Of a stretch of 64,000 nucleotides of DNA, positions 23,173 through 33,789 are shown piece by piece. The notes under the pieces are model-generated. The model had not been told where the DNA came from and made no database searches. It was given only the letters and a program-made list of their open reading frames with translations. Each line of letters begins with the position of its first letter. The stretch's first letter is position 1. This DNA comes from Malania oleifera (lineage: Eukaryota > Streptophyta > Magnoliopsida > Santalales > Ximeniaceae), in contig NC_080426.1 in the NCBI RefSeq assembly GCF_029873635.1, forward strand, positions 51,040,093 to 51,104,092, read 5' to 3'. Position numbers and translations under genes: made by a program.

Positions 23173-24129
23173 TGTAACGCCTCGAACCCGCCATGTGGGG
23201 CCCGAGGTGCTACTTTAGTAACATCTGTATTCCTGATACCTTGTTCATAAAATAAAAGCAGCGGATATAAATAATACATTATCCAAAACATTACCAGAGT
23301 TCTAAACTAATATTATACATAGGGGTTTCTAGATACCCATAACGCCAACTAGAACTGAAGATACACTATCTCAGTCCATACAACTATATTACATATCCGA
23401 AGACTTACGACATAACTTACATACAACATAGTTCTTACAGACACTCGGAAAAAACTAGCTACCGCTTTGCCCCAGAGCTTGCTAAACTCGATATCGAGAT
23501 GGTCCTGAAAAATGATATGTATATTAGGGTGAGATATTTCTCAGTAAGGCAGATTTAATTAATATCAGTGTGTGGTCAGCATGAGTTTTGGTGTATATAG
23601 AAAACATCCCATTCTCCATTTAACCAAAAATAGCATTTATATATTATACTCACCCTGCACAGTTGAAAATACCCTTTTTCATTTTCACAGTATAAACCGG
23701 TTCAATAAATAATAACACCATTTAGATAAATTAACATATATGTTGAAAAGACACTCCCTGAGACTAAACGACATGCTTAACCCCCATAACAGGTTGTGCA
23801 GCTTGAAGGCTGGACTTAGCCCTGGGGATCAACCCAGACAAAGTCAAAGTATCCATCTGCTAATACACCTGCAGGCATCTGCAACACATTTGCAGGTTCG
23901 ATTGTCTTACTACTTCCTGGTCCAAACCCTAGCGAAGGTACCACCTTTACGTAGGCTAATCAGCTGAAACCACCTTACACCTTTCAGTACAGTGTGGGCG
24001 CACATGACCAAATAATAATTTTCTAGCAACAGTATCGTGCTCACAATACAACTGGTCCTCGAGGTTCTTAAATCATATCAAGCAATTTAAATTGTAAACT
24101 ATAGTATAAATTTCATTTCGTATAAAATC

Positions 24130-24325
24130 TTCCATTTCATAAAACCTGGCCCCCATCCGTTAAATAAACCTGGCTCTCAGCCGTCATATACAACCTGGCC
24201 CATGGCCATTAAATAAAACCTGACTCACAGCTGTTAAATAAACTCGGCCCTTGACCGTTAAATAAAATTCAGCTCACAGCTGTTAAATAAAACCCAGCCC
24301 TCGGCCGTTAAATAAAACCCGGTAT
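24130..24325 (-). repeat. Minisatellite in the minus-strand LTR
   Basis: About seven to eight units of roughly 27 bases: CTGGCCC..GGCCGTTAAATAAAAC with variation. Confidence 0.75.
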
Positions 24326-24597
24326 TTCGTAAAGGCAGTTCTAGTATTTTCACAAACAATTCAGTATTTCACAACCATACCCAAAATTTGGTTATACACT
24401 AAACCTTACAAATTATTCACCTGCCACACAATTTCAGTATTTTGAACATAGCCATTTAAACAATCAGGAAAACACAGTTTGAAGTTCGTAAGATAAAACT
24501 CAGTTCTCCACCATTCGTTTTATTCAAAATACCATATCATATATCCTAAATTTATAAAGCCCACTTTGAATGGTCGGTTTTCAAAATAACCCTTGAA

Positions 24598-24599
<2 letters not shown>

Positions 24600-24646
<47 letters not shown>
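24600..24646. repeat. (AT)n microsatellite
   Basis: About 23 AT units inside the minus-strand LTR. Confidence 0.9.
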
Positions 24647-24652
<6 letters not shown>

Positions 24653-25061
24653 ATATAGTAGTTTAATCGGTTCAACTTTAATAAGAACCTGACTTAACTT
24701 AATCCCTTTACTTGTTTACCGAGAGAGAGTTCCTACGACGCTCCTAAAGCCCAACCCACGCCGACACGGGCTCCAAAACTTTGAAAACACATTTCCCCAG
24801 TTCAAACAATTCAACCCCAGAATAATAATCATTAAACATCCCTAGACCCATACACCCCATTTAATCAATTAACTGCTAAATAAATAACTCATTTCTACAT
24901 TTACCTCAACTTTGCGGTGATGCTTGGAAAACCCCAAAACACGATTTCGTTTCGATTAACTTATAAAGATTTGCCCCTAGAACTTCATGGTGACTTCCGA
25001 TCATTGACTTGGGCGACGTATGACGAGAAATCGTAAAGAGAAGGGCAAGGTTCGCAGGTTT

Positions 25062-25063
<2 letters not shown>

Positions 25064-25156
<93 letters not shown>
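25064..25156. repeat. (GA)n microsatellite, about 46 units
   Basis: Uninterrupted GA run (CT in element sense) about 40 bases downstream of the LTR TATA box at 25192-25199. Other Tekay LTRs here have only short CT tracts at this place. Confidence 0.95.
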
Positions 25157-25160
<4 letters not shown>

Positions 25161-25191
25161 GTTTTTCTTAATCAACAAGTAATTTAAGGCC

Positions 25192-25420
25192 TATTTATAG
25201 GCCACTGACTCAGTCGACTTAGTCGATGAAATGGAGCATTTGTCGATGAGTTGCAGAAGAACATTCGTCAACGAAAGAAAGGGTTCGTCGATGAACCTTA
25301 AGCCTGAAATTTCCTGACTTTCAGGATTTCTTCATCGACGACACCTAAACTTCGTCGACGAGACATAGAAGGGCTCTCGTCAATGAAAATAGGGGATTCG
25401 TCGACGAGTCTTACTGCTTT
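25192..25420 (-). promoter_or_regulatory. U3 palindrome cluster and TATA box, minus-strand LTR
   Basis: In element sense (minus), eight or more TCGTCGACGA-type motifs (for example cttcgtcgacgag and ttcgtcgacgag) run into TATAAATA (25199-25192). Confidence 0.75.
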
Positions 25421-26087
25421 GCCCTTTTTAAATTTCTCTTTCTTCTTTTCTTATTTATTTCCTTTTATTTTCTGGGTTCAGGTTTCTACAATCTTCCCCC
25501 CTTATAAAAATTTCATTCTCAAAATTTGCTAACTATTACTGATAACATCCTTAATTCACAATCCATCTCTACAGAAGAGTCGGTAGCCACCACATAGTGG
25601 CCCCGTCTCAAGTTTATTAAATACTCTCACTTGTGGCGAAGGAATACCATGGTTACACAATGCCTTGGGAGATTACAATATCAAACAAAACTCTCCCAAA
25701 GATAATTCATATACGAAACCGTAAATAACTGACAAAACTACACAACCTACCTTATCCAACCTGCAAACAAAATCAACACTTACCTGTGCCGCCGTACTGA
25801 ATTGTCTAATGCTGAGTCTCTCTGAAAAGTTGTGGGTACTTCTAGCGTATTTTTGGTTCTAATTCCCAAGAAGCCTCGTATTTCTGGTTTTAATTCTCAA
25901 GAAGCCTCTTTTACTACGTGATTCTATCACAACACTTTCACCAATAGTATGTCCTTAGTACGCAGTTCCTATATTTTTCGGTCCAAAATCTGAACTATAT
26001 TAAGGACATTGTCGAAGATTGCAAGATTGAAAGTCAAGTTGTAACATATGGGATTTAAGTTTTTAATATTGGCTAAATATTCAGGAT

Positions 26088-26220
26088 TAAGCATTTAGGA
26101 AAGCCAAATAATTTAGCTTTGGCGTTGGTGTCATTTTACCTATCTTTTCAAAATTAAGCATTTAGGAAAGTGAACCAAATAATTTAGTTTTGGCGTTGGT
26201 GTCATTTTATCTTTCTTTTC
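26088..26220 (+). repeat. Tandem duplication, about 66-bp unit
   Basis: The block aagcatttaggaaag...ttggcgttggtgtcatttta...cttttc occurs twice in direct order, starting at about 26088 and 26154, with a few differences. Non-coding. Confidence 0.85.
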
Positions 26221-26234
26221 CTCATCTTTAATTG

Positions 26235-26294
<60 letters not shown>

Positions 26295-26297
26295 ACA
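26235..26297. repeat. Compound microsatellite (CT)n(CA)n
   Basis: About 17 CT units followed by about 14 CA units. Confidence 0.95.
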
Positions 26298-26990
26298 TCT
26301 ATTTTTCTAGTCACTGCTCTCCCTTCCCACCCCACTCTTTTCTACAATTTCCATTATTCTATGATTTCACACTCCCTTTTCCAACCTATGTTTGGAACCC
26401 CTCACTTCAGTAGGAATCTTGCATTTCTAAAAGGGATAACTTGAGTTCTCACACCATTTCCACATTAAAAATATTCTCAATTTTCACTCTACAAAACTGA
26501 AAATAATAATGTAATTACTCGATATTAATCTATGTTAATCCTATCTTAATATGATTATGCTTATTTTGAAAAGATATTTATAATATATTTGCTAAAAGAT
26601 CATTGTTCTTAGAAACAGTCGTGTAGATACTTGACATTGAAGATCATGTTGTTCTTAGCAGTGATTTAAAAAAAAAAATCATATGGTATGATATAGATAG
26701 AACAATCTTTGTCAACATTAAAAAAAGAAAAAAAAAAAAAAACTTAATAAGATTAGTGTCAAATGATAATGTAACATCATCTCCAACATGTGCATTTCAT
26801 TACCTACACACCCTATTGCTTTGGCCACAGGACAATTGATGCCAACTTAACAACACGCTGCCATTTGTTTTGAGCATTAACATCTTATTTTCAATTTCAA
26901 TGACAGAAGTGGCCTTCACAATATTTTATCTGTCCTGAGCAAGACGTAAATAAAAATCGCCAAATCTTATTCCGCAGATGAGCTTGGGAA
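26298..26990. other. Intergenic, downstream of the CURT1A-like gene
   Basis: AT-rich, no gene seen. The 3' UTR and polyadenylation site of the minus-strand CURT1A-like gene should lie around 26945-27090. Confidence 0.45.
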
Positions 26991-27090
26991 ATACAATTCT
27001 ACAAGAACACTATAACACAGCAGAACTCTACATTATGGAATTCAAAAACAGACATACAAAGAACTAGAGTAGGCACCCAATCATGTGGGT

Positions 27091-30000
27091 CTACTCTGTT
27101 CCAGCAATCTTCTTCTTTAGTGCTTCAATGTCCGTAGCTAATTCTTTTCTGCTCGACTGAGAACAAAATGTCATTTGTTACAAGCATTTATATGGTCAGT
27201 AACAAAAGCAATATGGTCACAAGCTTATATAGCAACTTAGGGAAAAAATATACTTTTAACACAATATTATACTAGCTTAGGAAGAAGAAGAAATTATTGG
27301 AAAGATGCTTCTGTTGTCAGTTGAGTTGAATTTTACACGAGACATAAGCTTGTGGGAAATTTTTGGACGTCTGCTAAACCTGAGTTTAATGCTGAAATCA
27401 AGGTTGAAGCTTTGAGATAGGGGGCATAGCACATGAGACATACTACAAAAGTCAATTCAAATTTCTAAAAGCGAAATTTTAGAGTGTGTAGGGAAATTGG
27501 AAATTGTAAAAATCATATGCCAAGCTAAATGAGAAGCTCATGTGAAACATTCATAAGGGTTACCAGTCTAATGACTAAACATATGTGCTATAAAATGATA
27601 ATCCTTTTAGTCCAAGTGACACATAAATTTAAAGAATGTCATGATCTTTACCTTGAACAAAAGGTACCGGTACACAAACCAGCCTGTATATCCAAGTCCT
27701 ACCAACTCCATGATCTTCGGAAGCTGGTAAAAATGGGGATGCAAAGAAAAAATGATGAGAATAATACGTTTAACCCAACTTCAAAAATTGACGTAGGCAT
27801 TTCATCAAATCAAAGAACATACCAATGGGACAGAATTGATGGCACCAACAACAATTGAAGATAGCCAAACTGCAACTATTGCCCCACCTCCATAAAGAAT
27901 TACTGTAGACTTATTTTCAACTGCATCCCACTATTGATGGTAACATAATGTATGGTATGTATTAGAAAGAAATGGAAACATGGAGCACAAACACATTCAG
28001 AAAACACATTGCAGAAGAGAAATGACAAGCACTGGTTTTAATGCAACCTATATCAGCTTTGTTTCTAACCTTCCCCTTCAAGTCTTCAAATAACTCTCCA
28101 GCATCAACAGCACCAGATGTTTCTTCTGAGGAAGTTGCTCTAACCAGGAGCAATGAAAACCTGCGAGGCTCTGGTCCACAGAGAACAGGAAAATCATAAG
28201 TGAACTTTTGCAATAAGATGGAGATAATTATGATTCCAATTTCATGTAAGTTCATTTTTTTTCATGATAAATATAACTTGAATTGGCATCCTTTGAAGCA
28301 ACTCCTAATTTATAACAGCGATCCAATCACAACAGCGACATCGTATGCTTGACATGCATGAGATCTCCCTTCAATCCAAGTGTATCAATTGGTTATTACA
28401 AGATTGATCAACTTTTTATGAATATAGGAAACTTGAATTTCCAGCCACATGTAATAAAGTATGATGCACTTGAGAGTTAAATTGGTGACAGAACCCACCT
28501 GATCCTCACTGATTGTCCAAGCACATCTAAAACAAAAATAATTTAAGAGAGGTAGGGTTAATAGGAGGCACATGAAGGAATTTTTGTGTAGCCTTTTCAA
28601 ACTCAATAGCTTATCTTTATCAAATGTAAGTCAAGTAGAATCCATTTGACGGTGTCCCAAATTTTTCTTCCCCAATTAAAGACAGAAATTTTACAACATC
28701 ATTCTTTCATATCTTAAAATACATTGGCATTCTCACAATGATTCGTTGCCCAAGTATGCTAGCTTTAAGAACTTCATTTTTATGCATATTGATGTCCATA
28801 TCCTTCATGAGTACAAACAGTGAAAATAAAGCCACCATATCACCAAATAAAGCGTTGCAAGATCCAAGTGCATGGTGTTACTGTCACCCCACACTTCTTT
28901 TTATCCACATTAGAACTACTTGACACCTAGATTCACCATAATTTACATGATATCATTCTAAGTAACAATGATTCACAGCAACAAACTAATTCAGAAAATT
29001 TTCCACCACATTTGACACATGTTTGAATGACATTAAAGTGATGCTCCTAAAGATCCGTTTTTCTGCAGATTCAAACTCCACTCCATATAAATATAGGAGT
29101 ACATATTCCTTAAGCAGCATGCAACATAGTATACACAGCTAAATCTTTTAGGGGATCTATTCCTGAAGTAACACATTTCATCATCATGGACATCAGCCAC
29201 CAGATTCTCCCTTTCACAATAGCTAAAATTTTGCACTATAATTCCTTCCTGCTAACATCCATAAACACAATGCCATTACCAATTCACCTCACATGCTTGA
29301 TCCTAGATGCAAAAGGCTGATTTAGCCTCAAAAGAGATTCGGGGTAGAACATGCAGAACCAAAATTTTTGTAGATTGCCAAAGAAGGAATTCTCCTAAAA
29401 GCTCATGTTGTTAGATGAAGCCCCAAGAACGATTTTGCACAAGCCCATTGGACTTGAAGTGTGGAGAAACCACAACCACCATGCCTTATACCGAAATTTT
29501 AATTAAATAAGAAGAATGACGGGGGTTAGGATAGAACTCTAGACCTTTGCCCAAAGAGACCCAATTCATCTAAAAACTGAAGATGTTAATTGTAATGCTT
29601 TCTGATTATCTCTAACAGAGAAAACACTCCAAATGTGGTTTATAAATAAGCACATGCATAGTCTCCAAAGATGCTACAAATATTTAGGTAACAATAAAAT
29701 TGGCAATCTGGAGCTTCCAGCCCTTTCCCACCTTCCAATTCCCCAGAGGTTCTCAGTTATGAAGTTAGACAAGTAAAACAGGAGGCATTTCTATACCTAG
29801 AAAACCATTGAGGCCACGGAGCTTATTTATACTGACAAGGGATAGAAGCATGGCAATATTCACAGCTTGCCAGGAGAACCACAACCAGAGAGGGAACAGG
29901 GCAGTACTAAAATTAATATGACTTCTGACAATTCATCTGTCTTTATGTAATTTTTCTTGCCCATGTATTTTTATTTTCATTTTCATGTATATTTATAGTC

Positions 30001-30802
30001 TGCATTCTTAATAGTTTATGTCTTAAAAAAAGATAATAATAATAATAATAATAATAATAGTGCAAACTATGCTGCATACAAGCCATTTAGGATTGATGTT
30101 TCTCCATAACTAATATAGAACTGTTTTTTGTTTAAGTAAGTTGTTTTTAATTTTGTTTTCTTGAAAAGTTGCTACTGACCCAGGAACAAACAGTAGCTTG
30201 CTGCTGCATTTGTTTAGACTGATTAATTCATATCCATCACATCAACTCAAAATCAAATTGTTGCTTTCAAGCATTATATGTTCCACAAATCAGCAAAAGT
30301 ACATAGAAAACAACCTTAATTACGAAGCCACAGTTTAAAATGAAAATTGCCCATATCCCACCACCAGGGGGGAAAAATAATCAATAAAACAAAGGAAACC
30401 ATGAATCAAAGCACACAGCTAGGCTCCGTCGAACTTGGGACTAGAATTCAGAAAAATGCAAATAAACAAAACAAAAAGGGTATCATCCAGTGTCAATTCG
30501 GGAAAACCTTCTCGCTTTCATTAACGAAGAGGAGGCATTTGAAACACAAAAAGGCACAAATTAACCATTGTTGAGCAAAAAAGTTGTGCCTTTGAGGATG
30601 AGGCAGCGCATTAACTAATTGGGGAAATACCTGAAATGGGTGCGACAGAAGAGGGACGGGAAGAGGTGGCGCAGAAGCGAGGAGGCGGAGGAGGAAGGGA
30701 CGGGAAGGCGGCGCAGCGGGTGGCGGAGGGGACACGCGGGGTCAACAGAGTGGCCGCCGCCATGGAAGTGGGTGGTGCAGCCGCCGCATAAGCAGTTGCC
30801 AT
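27091..30802 (-). CDS. CURT1A: CURVATURE THYLAKOID 1A-like protein, five coding exons
   Basis: Exons on the minus strand: 30802-30631, 28170-28070, 27930-27823, 27723-27652, 27156-27091. Every intron has GT-AG ends and the phases fit, giving 172 residues. Residues 1-69 are Ala/Pro/Ser/Arg-rich, a plastid transit peptide. The mature part starts near ATSSEET, followed by an amphipathic helix (GELFEDLKGKWDAVENKS), a membrane span (about 100-123, ILYGGGAIVAVWLSSIVVGA), a second span (about 133-150, MELVGLGYTGWFVYRYLLF), and a lysine-rich tail SSRKELATDIEALKKKIAGTE. This matches remembered Arabidopsis CURT1A nearly residue for residue in the mature part. CURT1 proteins oligomerise in grana margins and bend thylakoid membranes. 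The ATG at 30802 was chosen because the upstream in-frame start is TTG. Intron 1 is 2.46 kb. The gene looks intact. Confidence 0.95.
28171..30630 (-). other. Intron 1 of the CURT1A-like gene
   Basis: 2460 bases of AT-rich non-coding sequence between the transit-peptide exon and exon 2. An (AAT)n run lies at 30029-30058. No embedded gene or clear transposon was seen. Confidence 0.8.
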
Positions 30803-30841
30803 GGATGGCCTCACAGACAATTCCTCCCTACTCTACCCCTT

Positions 30842-30893
<52 letters not shown>

Positions 30894-31102
30894 CAATCTG
30901 CGATGCAAATGTGAAATGGGTGTTGTGAGGGGAGGCGTTGACAAGGAGAGGAAAGGGTTTTGGTTCATTCATTGTTACTCTATCCGAAGGATTTTTATTA
31001 TTATTATTATTAATGGGAAAATTTTCAAATTCAGACAGTGACACGTGGATAGATTGAGGTTCCTGATTGGCTGATTTCCTATCTTTATATCCACGTTTCA
31101 TG
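30803..31102 (-). promoter_or_regulatory. CURT1A-like promoter: G-box, I-box-like and GAGA tract
   Basis: In gene sense: a CACGTG G-box within a CCACGTGTCA context (31042-31047), a CCAAT box (about 31066), ATAAAGATAGG with GATA/I-box character (about 31078-31088), and a GA repeat (plus-strand CT, 30845-30890) close to the ATG. G-box plus I-box pairs are typical of light-regulated photosynthesis genes. Confidence 0.55.
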
Positions 31103-31122
31103 GATTATGCATACAACCTCCT

Positions 31123-31215
31123 ACCCTCCCACATGCACACTACTTTAGACTATATATATATATATATACCCTCCCACATGCACACTACTTTAGACTATAC
31201 ATATATATATATATA
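31123..31215 (+). repeat. Tandem duplication of a 45-bp unit
   Basis: The 32-base block beginning accctcccacatgcacac is repeated exactly at 31123 and 31168, each followed by an AT dinucleotide run. Confidence 0.9.
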
Positions 31216-32386
31216 TAACAAAGGGACAACACAATATTTTAAAAGATAAAAATATATTATTCCAAAATAAGGAGACTAAAATACAGGGAAAAAAAAAATC
31301 TAAAATAAGCTACCCTCATTGGTCATTGAATTTGAGAATCGAGGCATTTTAAAATGGTGTGATATTGAATATTATAAATGCTTGAGTTGGAATGTGGTAA
31401 TTATCTTAGTTTATGGAATAATGTGCAATTAGCATTTAATGTGAGAAGGTTTTAGGAATAATATCATTTTATACCGAAATATTATTAGTATCGTGAATCT
31501 AAAACAACTTAATGAAAAATTAAAATAACCCTAAGCTTCGTGAGCTCGGGTGCTGGGCTTTAGGCGCTACATTAAATCTTTGAGCCCATACAGACAGGTC
31601 CAACCTGAGCCTTTGGTTGGGCCACAAGGGTCCTAAATTGGGCCAAGCCTAACACTTGGCCCACATCCACCCACCTGAGGGCCCAAGCCCTATTTAAACC
31701 ACTTCCTATTTTTTTCACCTGTTCCAGAAAATTCAAGTCACCTGTTCAATTATTTGTCGATTTAAGAATAAATTTTTTCTAGAAAAAAATATTTATATAA
31801 AATGTAAAATAAAAATTTAAAAATAATAGTAAAAGAACACCAAGGAACAGCTCAAAAGACCCTCCTTTTTTGGGTGGAAGTTTGACAAGGCTACCCATTT
31901 CAACTTTCACACAAACACACAACACAGACAAAAGCCAGAGCATCCAATTGACCCTTTCTTAATTTTTAATGTCCCATTCTTAAAATTTCCATCAATCTCC
32001 CCGACCGACCCCTTTTCAAACTCCATTTGCCTTCTAATTTCCTGGCATGCCAAGAAAATCACTGCATGCCAACAAATTAATATGAGCTGTGATCTTCATC
32101 GGCACCCCATGCATTAATTTGAAAGGTTAATCACGACGAGTCCATAATTTTCATTTGCAGTGGGCTCTCATTGGATTGTTTGGCGCGCCAGAAAATTTTC
32201 AAGCAGGAGATCGCAGCTTCGATTAATCCAATCTTTCATATTGCAAAAGAAAGCAACCCTTTGTGCAGGGATCCATGCAGAGATGATTCTGAAAAATTTG
32301 AATCTAGAAGAGCTCTGATGCCGTTGCCTTTTCATCATCTTTCAAGTTTCAAACGACGTCGACCAATTCCTTCCAAGCATCCTGGC
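31216..32386 (+). promoter_or_regulatory. Upstream region and leader of the DUF1191 gene
   Basis: AT-rich up to 31530. At 31575-31695 there are about five TGGGCC or AGCCCA-type site II motifs in both orientations, then a TATTTAAA TATA-like box near 31690. This is a plausible promoter for the plus-strand gene at 32387; the start site was not determined. Confidence 0.4.
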
Positions 32387-33256
32387 ATGAAAGGGGCGAA
32401 AGCTTTTTGGTTCATCTTTCTGTTAATGCAGGCATTGTCATTCTCTGCTGAAGGCTCAGACACCTTTAATCCTGATTCTTTGCATTCGTTTCTCCATCAC
32501 TATGCTTCTAATTCATTAGCGAAACATCGCAGAGGTGCTCTGTCCCTCCCTGCTAATTTTTCCGGCATGGATGTTTCGGTTGTTCGGATCCGAAGCGGGA
32601 CTTTCTGGGCAAGAGGAACAAATTTCAGCTCCATCAATATCCCACCAAGGATCATACCAATGCCATTTGTGAAGATACTAGATATAGTCTATGAAAACTT
32701 AGGCAACTGGTCTTCTCATTACTACAAAGTGCCCAGTTTTTCTCTTATTACTCCAGTGATCGGCTTTGCAGCCTATAATTCTTCAAATTCGGGCCCAACA
32801 CACAACAAGAAGCTTGAGCTCAGCTTCATGGGAGACCCCATTTCAGTACGCTTTCCTCCATCACCGGCACTGGACAATAAGAATGTGACTATGAAATGTG
32901 TCAAGTTTGGCAACCATGGATCGATTAAGTTCTTCAACATGACGACTCCAAACACATGTTATGCCAAGGGTCAGGGTCATTTTGCCGTTGTCATTCCTTC
33001 ACCAGTACCTGAGAAGAAAGAGAGGGTGTGGAAATGGTGGGTGATAGGTTTGGGAGGAGGCTTTGTCGGATTTGGGTTGATGAGTTTGGTAGGGATGATG
33101 GTTTTTAAGGTGGTGAGGAAGAGGAAGATCGCAGAAATGGAGAGAGGGGCTGAACAGGGTGTGACTCTCGATACAATTTGGATTGGGAGAAGCAAAATGC
33201 CTTCTGCAACAGTGATTAGAACCCAACCAGCCCTTGAAAATGGAGATTTTCTCTAG
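32387..33256 (+). CDS. DUF1191 single-pass membrane protein
   Basis: Single-exon gene, 289 residues. The frame is open upstream to 32171, but its first codons are not ATG-led. The ATG at 32387 is preferred because a signal peptide follows at once (MKGAKAFWFIFLLMQALSFS, cleavage near 23). The ectodomain has six N-glycosylation sequons (Asn 57, 79, 107, 131, 166, 184). A transmembrane helix spans about 218-240, followed by a basic stop-transfer KVVRKRK and a short cytoplasmic tail of about 45 residues. This layout matches the plant DUF1191 family, whose function is not known to me. It is divergent from CURT1A and convergent with the GDSL gene. An in-frame ATG at 32318 is an alternative start but would bury the signal peptide. 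Intact. Confidence 0.92.
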   Translation: MKGAKAFWFIFLLMQALSFSAEGSDTFNPDSLHSFLHHYASNSLAKHRRGALSLPANFSGMDVSVVRIRSGTFWARGTNFSSINIPPRIIPMPFVKILDIVYENLGNWSSHYYKVPSFSLITPVIGFAAYNSSNSGPTHNKKLELSFMGDPISVRFPPSPALDNKNVTMKCVKFGNHGSIKFFNMTTPNTCYAKGQGHFAVVIPSPVPEKKERVWKWWVIGLGGGFVGFGLMSLVGMMVFKVVRKRKIAEMERGAEQGVTLDTIWIGRSKMPSATVIRTQPALENGDFL

Positions 33257-33789
33257 GCAGATTTCATTTCTTTGTGTATTTTTACTCTTTTTTTTTCCCT
33301 TCTTTTTTCTGCTTCCCACTTTGCCAAATTGAATATACCATTTTTTTTTTCAGATTCAGAATACAAAGATTGTATGAGCATATGCAGCAGCAATTAGATT
33401 GAGAGGTTGGTCTATTACCACCCTTTACTGTTTTTCCACTTTCATTGGATTCATTTAATGGCAAGATTTGAATGAACATAGATCATTCAGTTGTTTAGTG
33501 GAGTATGTGCTCTCACTCTCTGATCTCTCTCTCTCTCCCTCTCTTTTTCTTTTTTTGTTTGCTTTGGGTCATGTTGAATGAGAGAAGGTATCACTGTTGA
33601 GGCCTGCAAAAGGGGAAACATCAGGGCAAGGCTGCAACCAAAAAGCCAACAAAGGGATTCATTTGTCAAGTCATGGAGATTGAGTAAATGTTTTTGAACC
33701 CAAAATAATTGGGTTCAATAGATTAACAACAGGTTAATATACTTGTTTGTTCATTGTTGTTGTTGAATATCTGAATTGAAATGATGGGA
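33257..33789. other. Convergent 3' intergenic region
   Basis: About 530 bases between the stops of the DUF1191 (+) and GDSL (-) genes. It should hold both 3' UTRs. It contains T-rich runs and a CT-rich patch near 33515-33550. Nothing else was seen. Confidence 0.6.

Larger units (their letters stand above)
23173..26000 (-). mobile_element. Truncated Ty3 Tekay-like element, 3' end, minus strand
   Basis: A minus-oriented 3' LTR occupies 23173-25490. To its right 25491-26000 is the end of the internal region: polypurine tract, 3' untranslated part and chromodomain tail, all colinear with 17276-17685 of the complete element but in reverse. The element stops near 26000, so more than 80% is missing. 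What remains of the coding tail is broken in several places. Confidence 0.85.

Noticed and set aside
24906-25178. Ser-Leu repeat protein
   Set aside because: Translation of the GA/CT microsatellite in an LTR.
27529-27858. 109-codon plus-strand frame
   Set aside because: Antisense across exons 3-4 and an intron of the CURT1A-like gene.
30619-31041. 140-codon plus-strand frame
   Set aside because: Antisense to CURT1A-like exon 1 and its CT-rich leader.
32171-32386. N-terminal extension of the DUF1191 protein
   Set aside because: The frame is open but does not start with ATG at 32171, and it would place a signal peptide 72 residues inside the protein.
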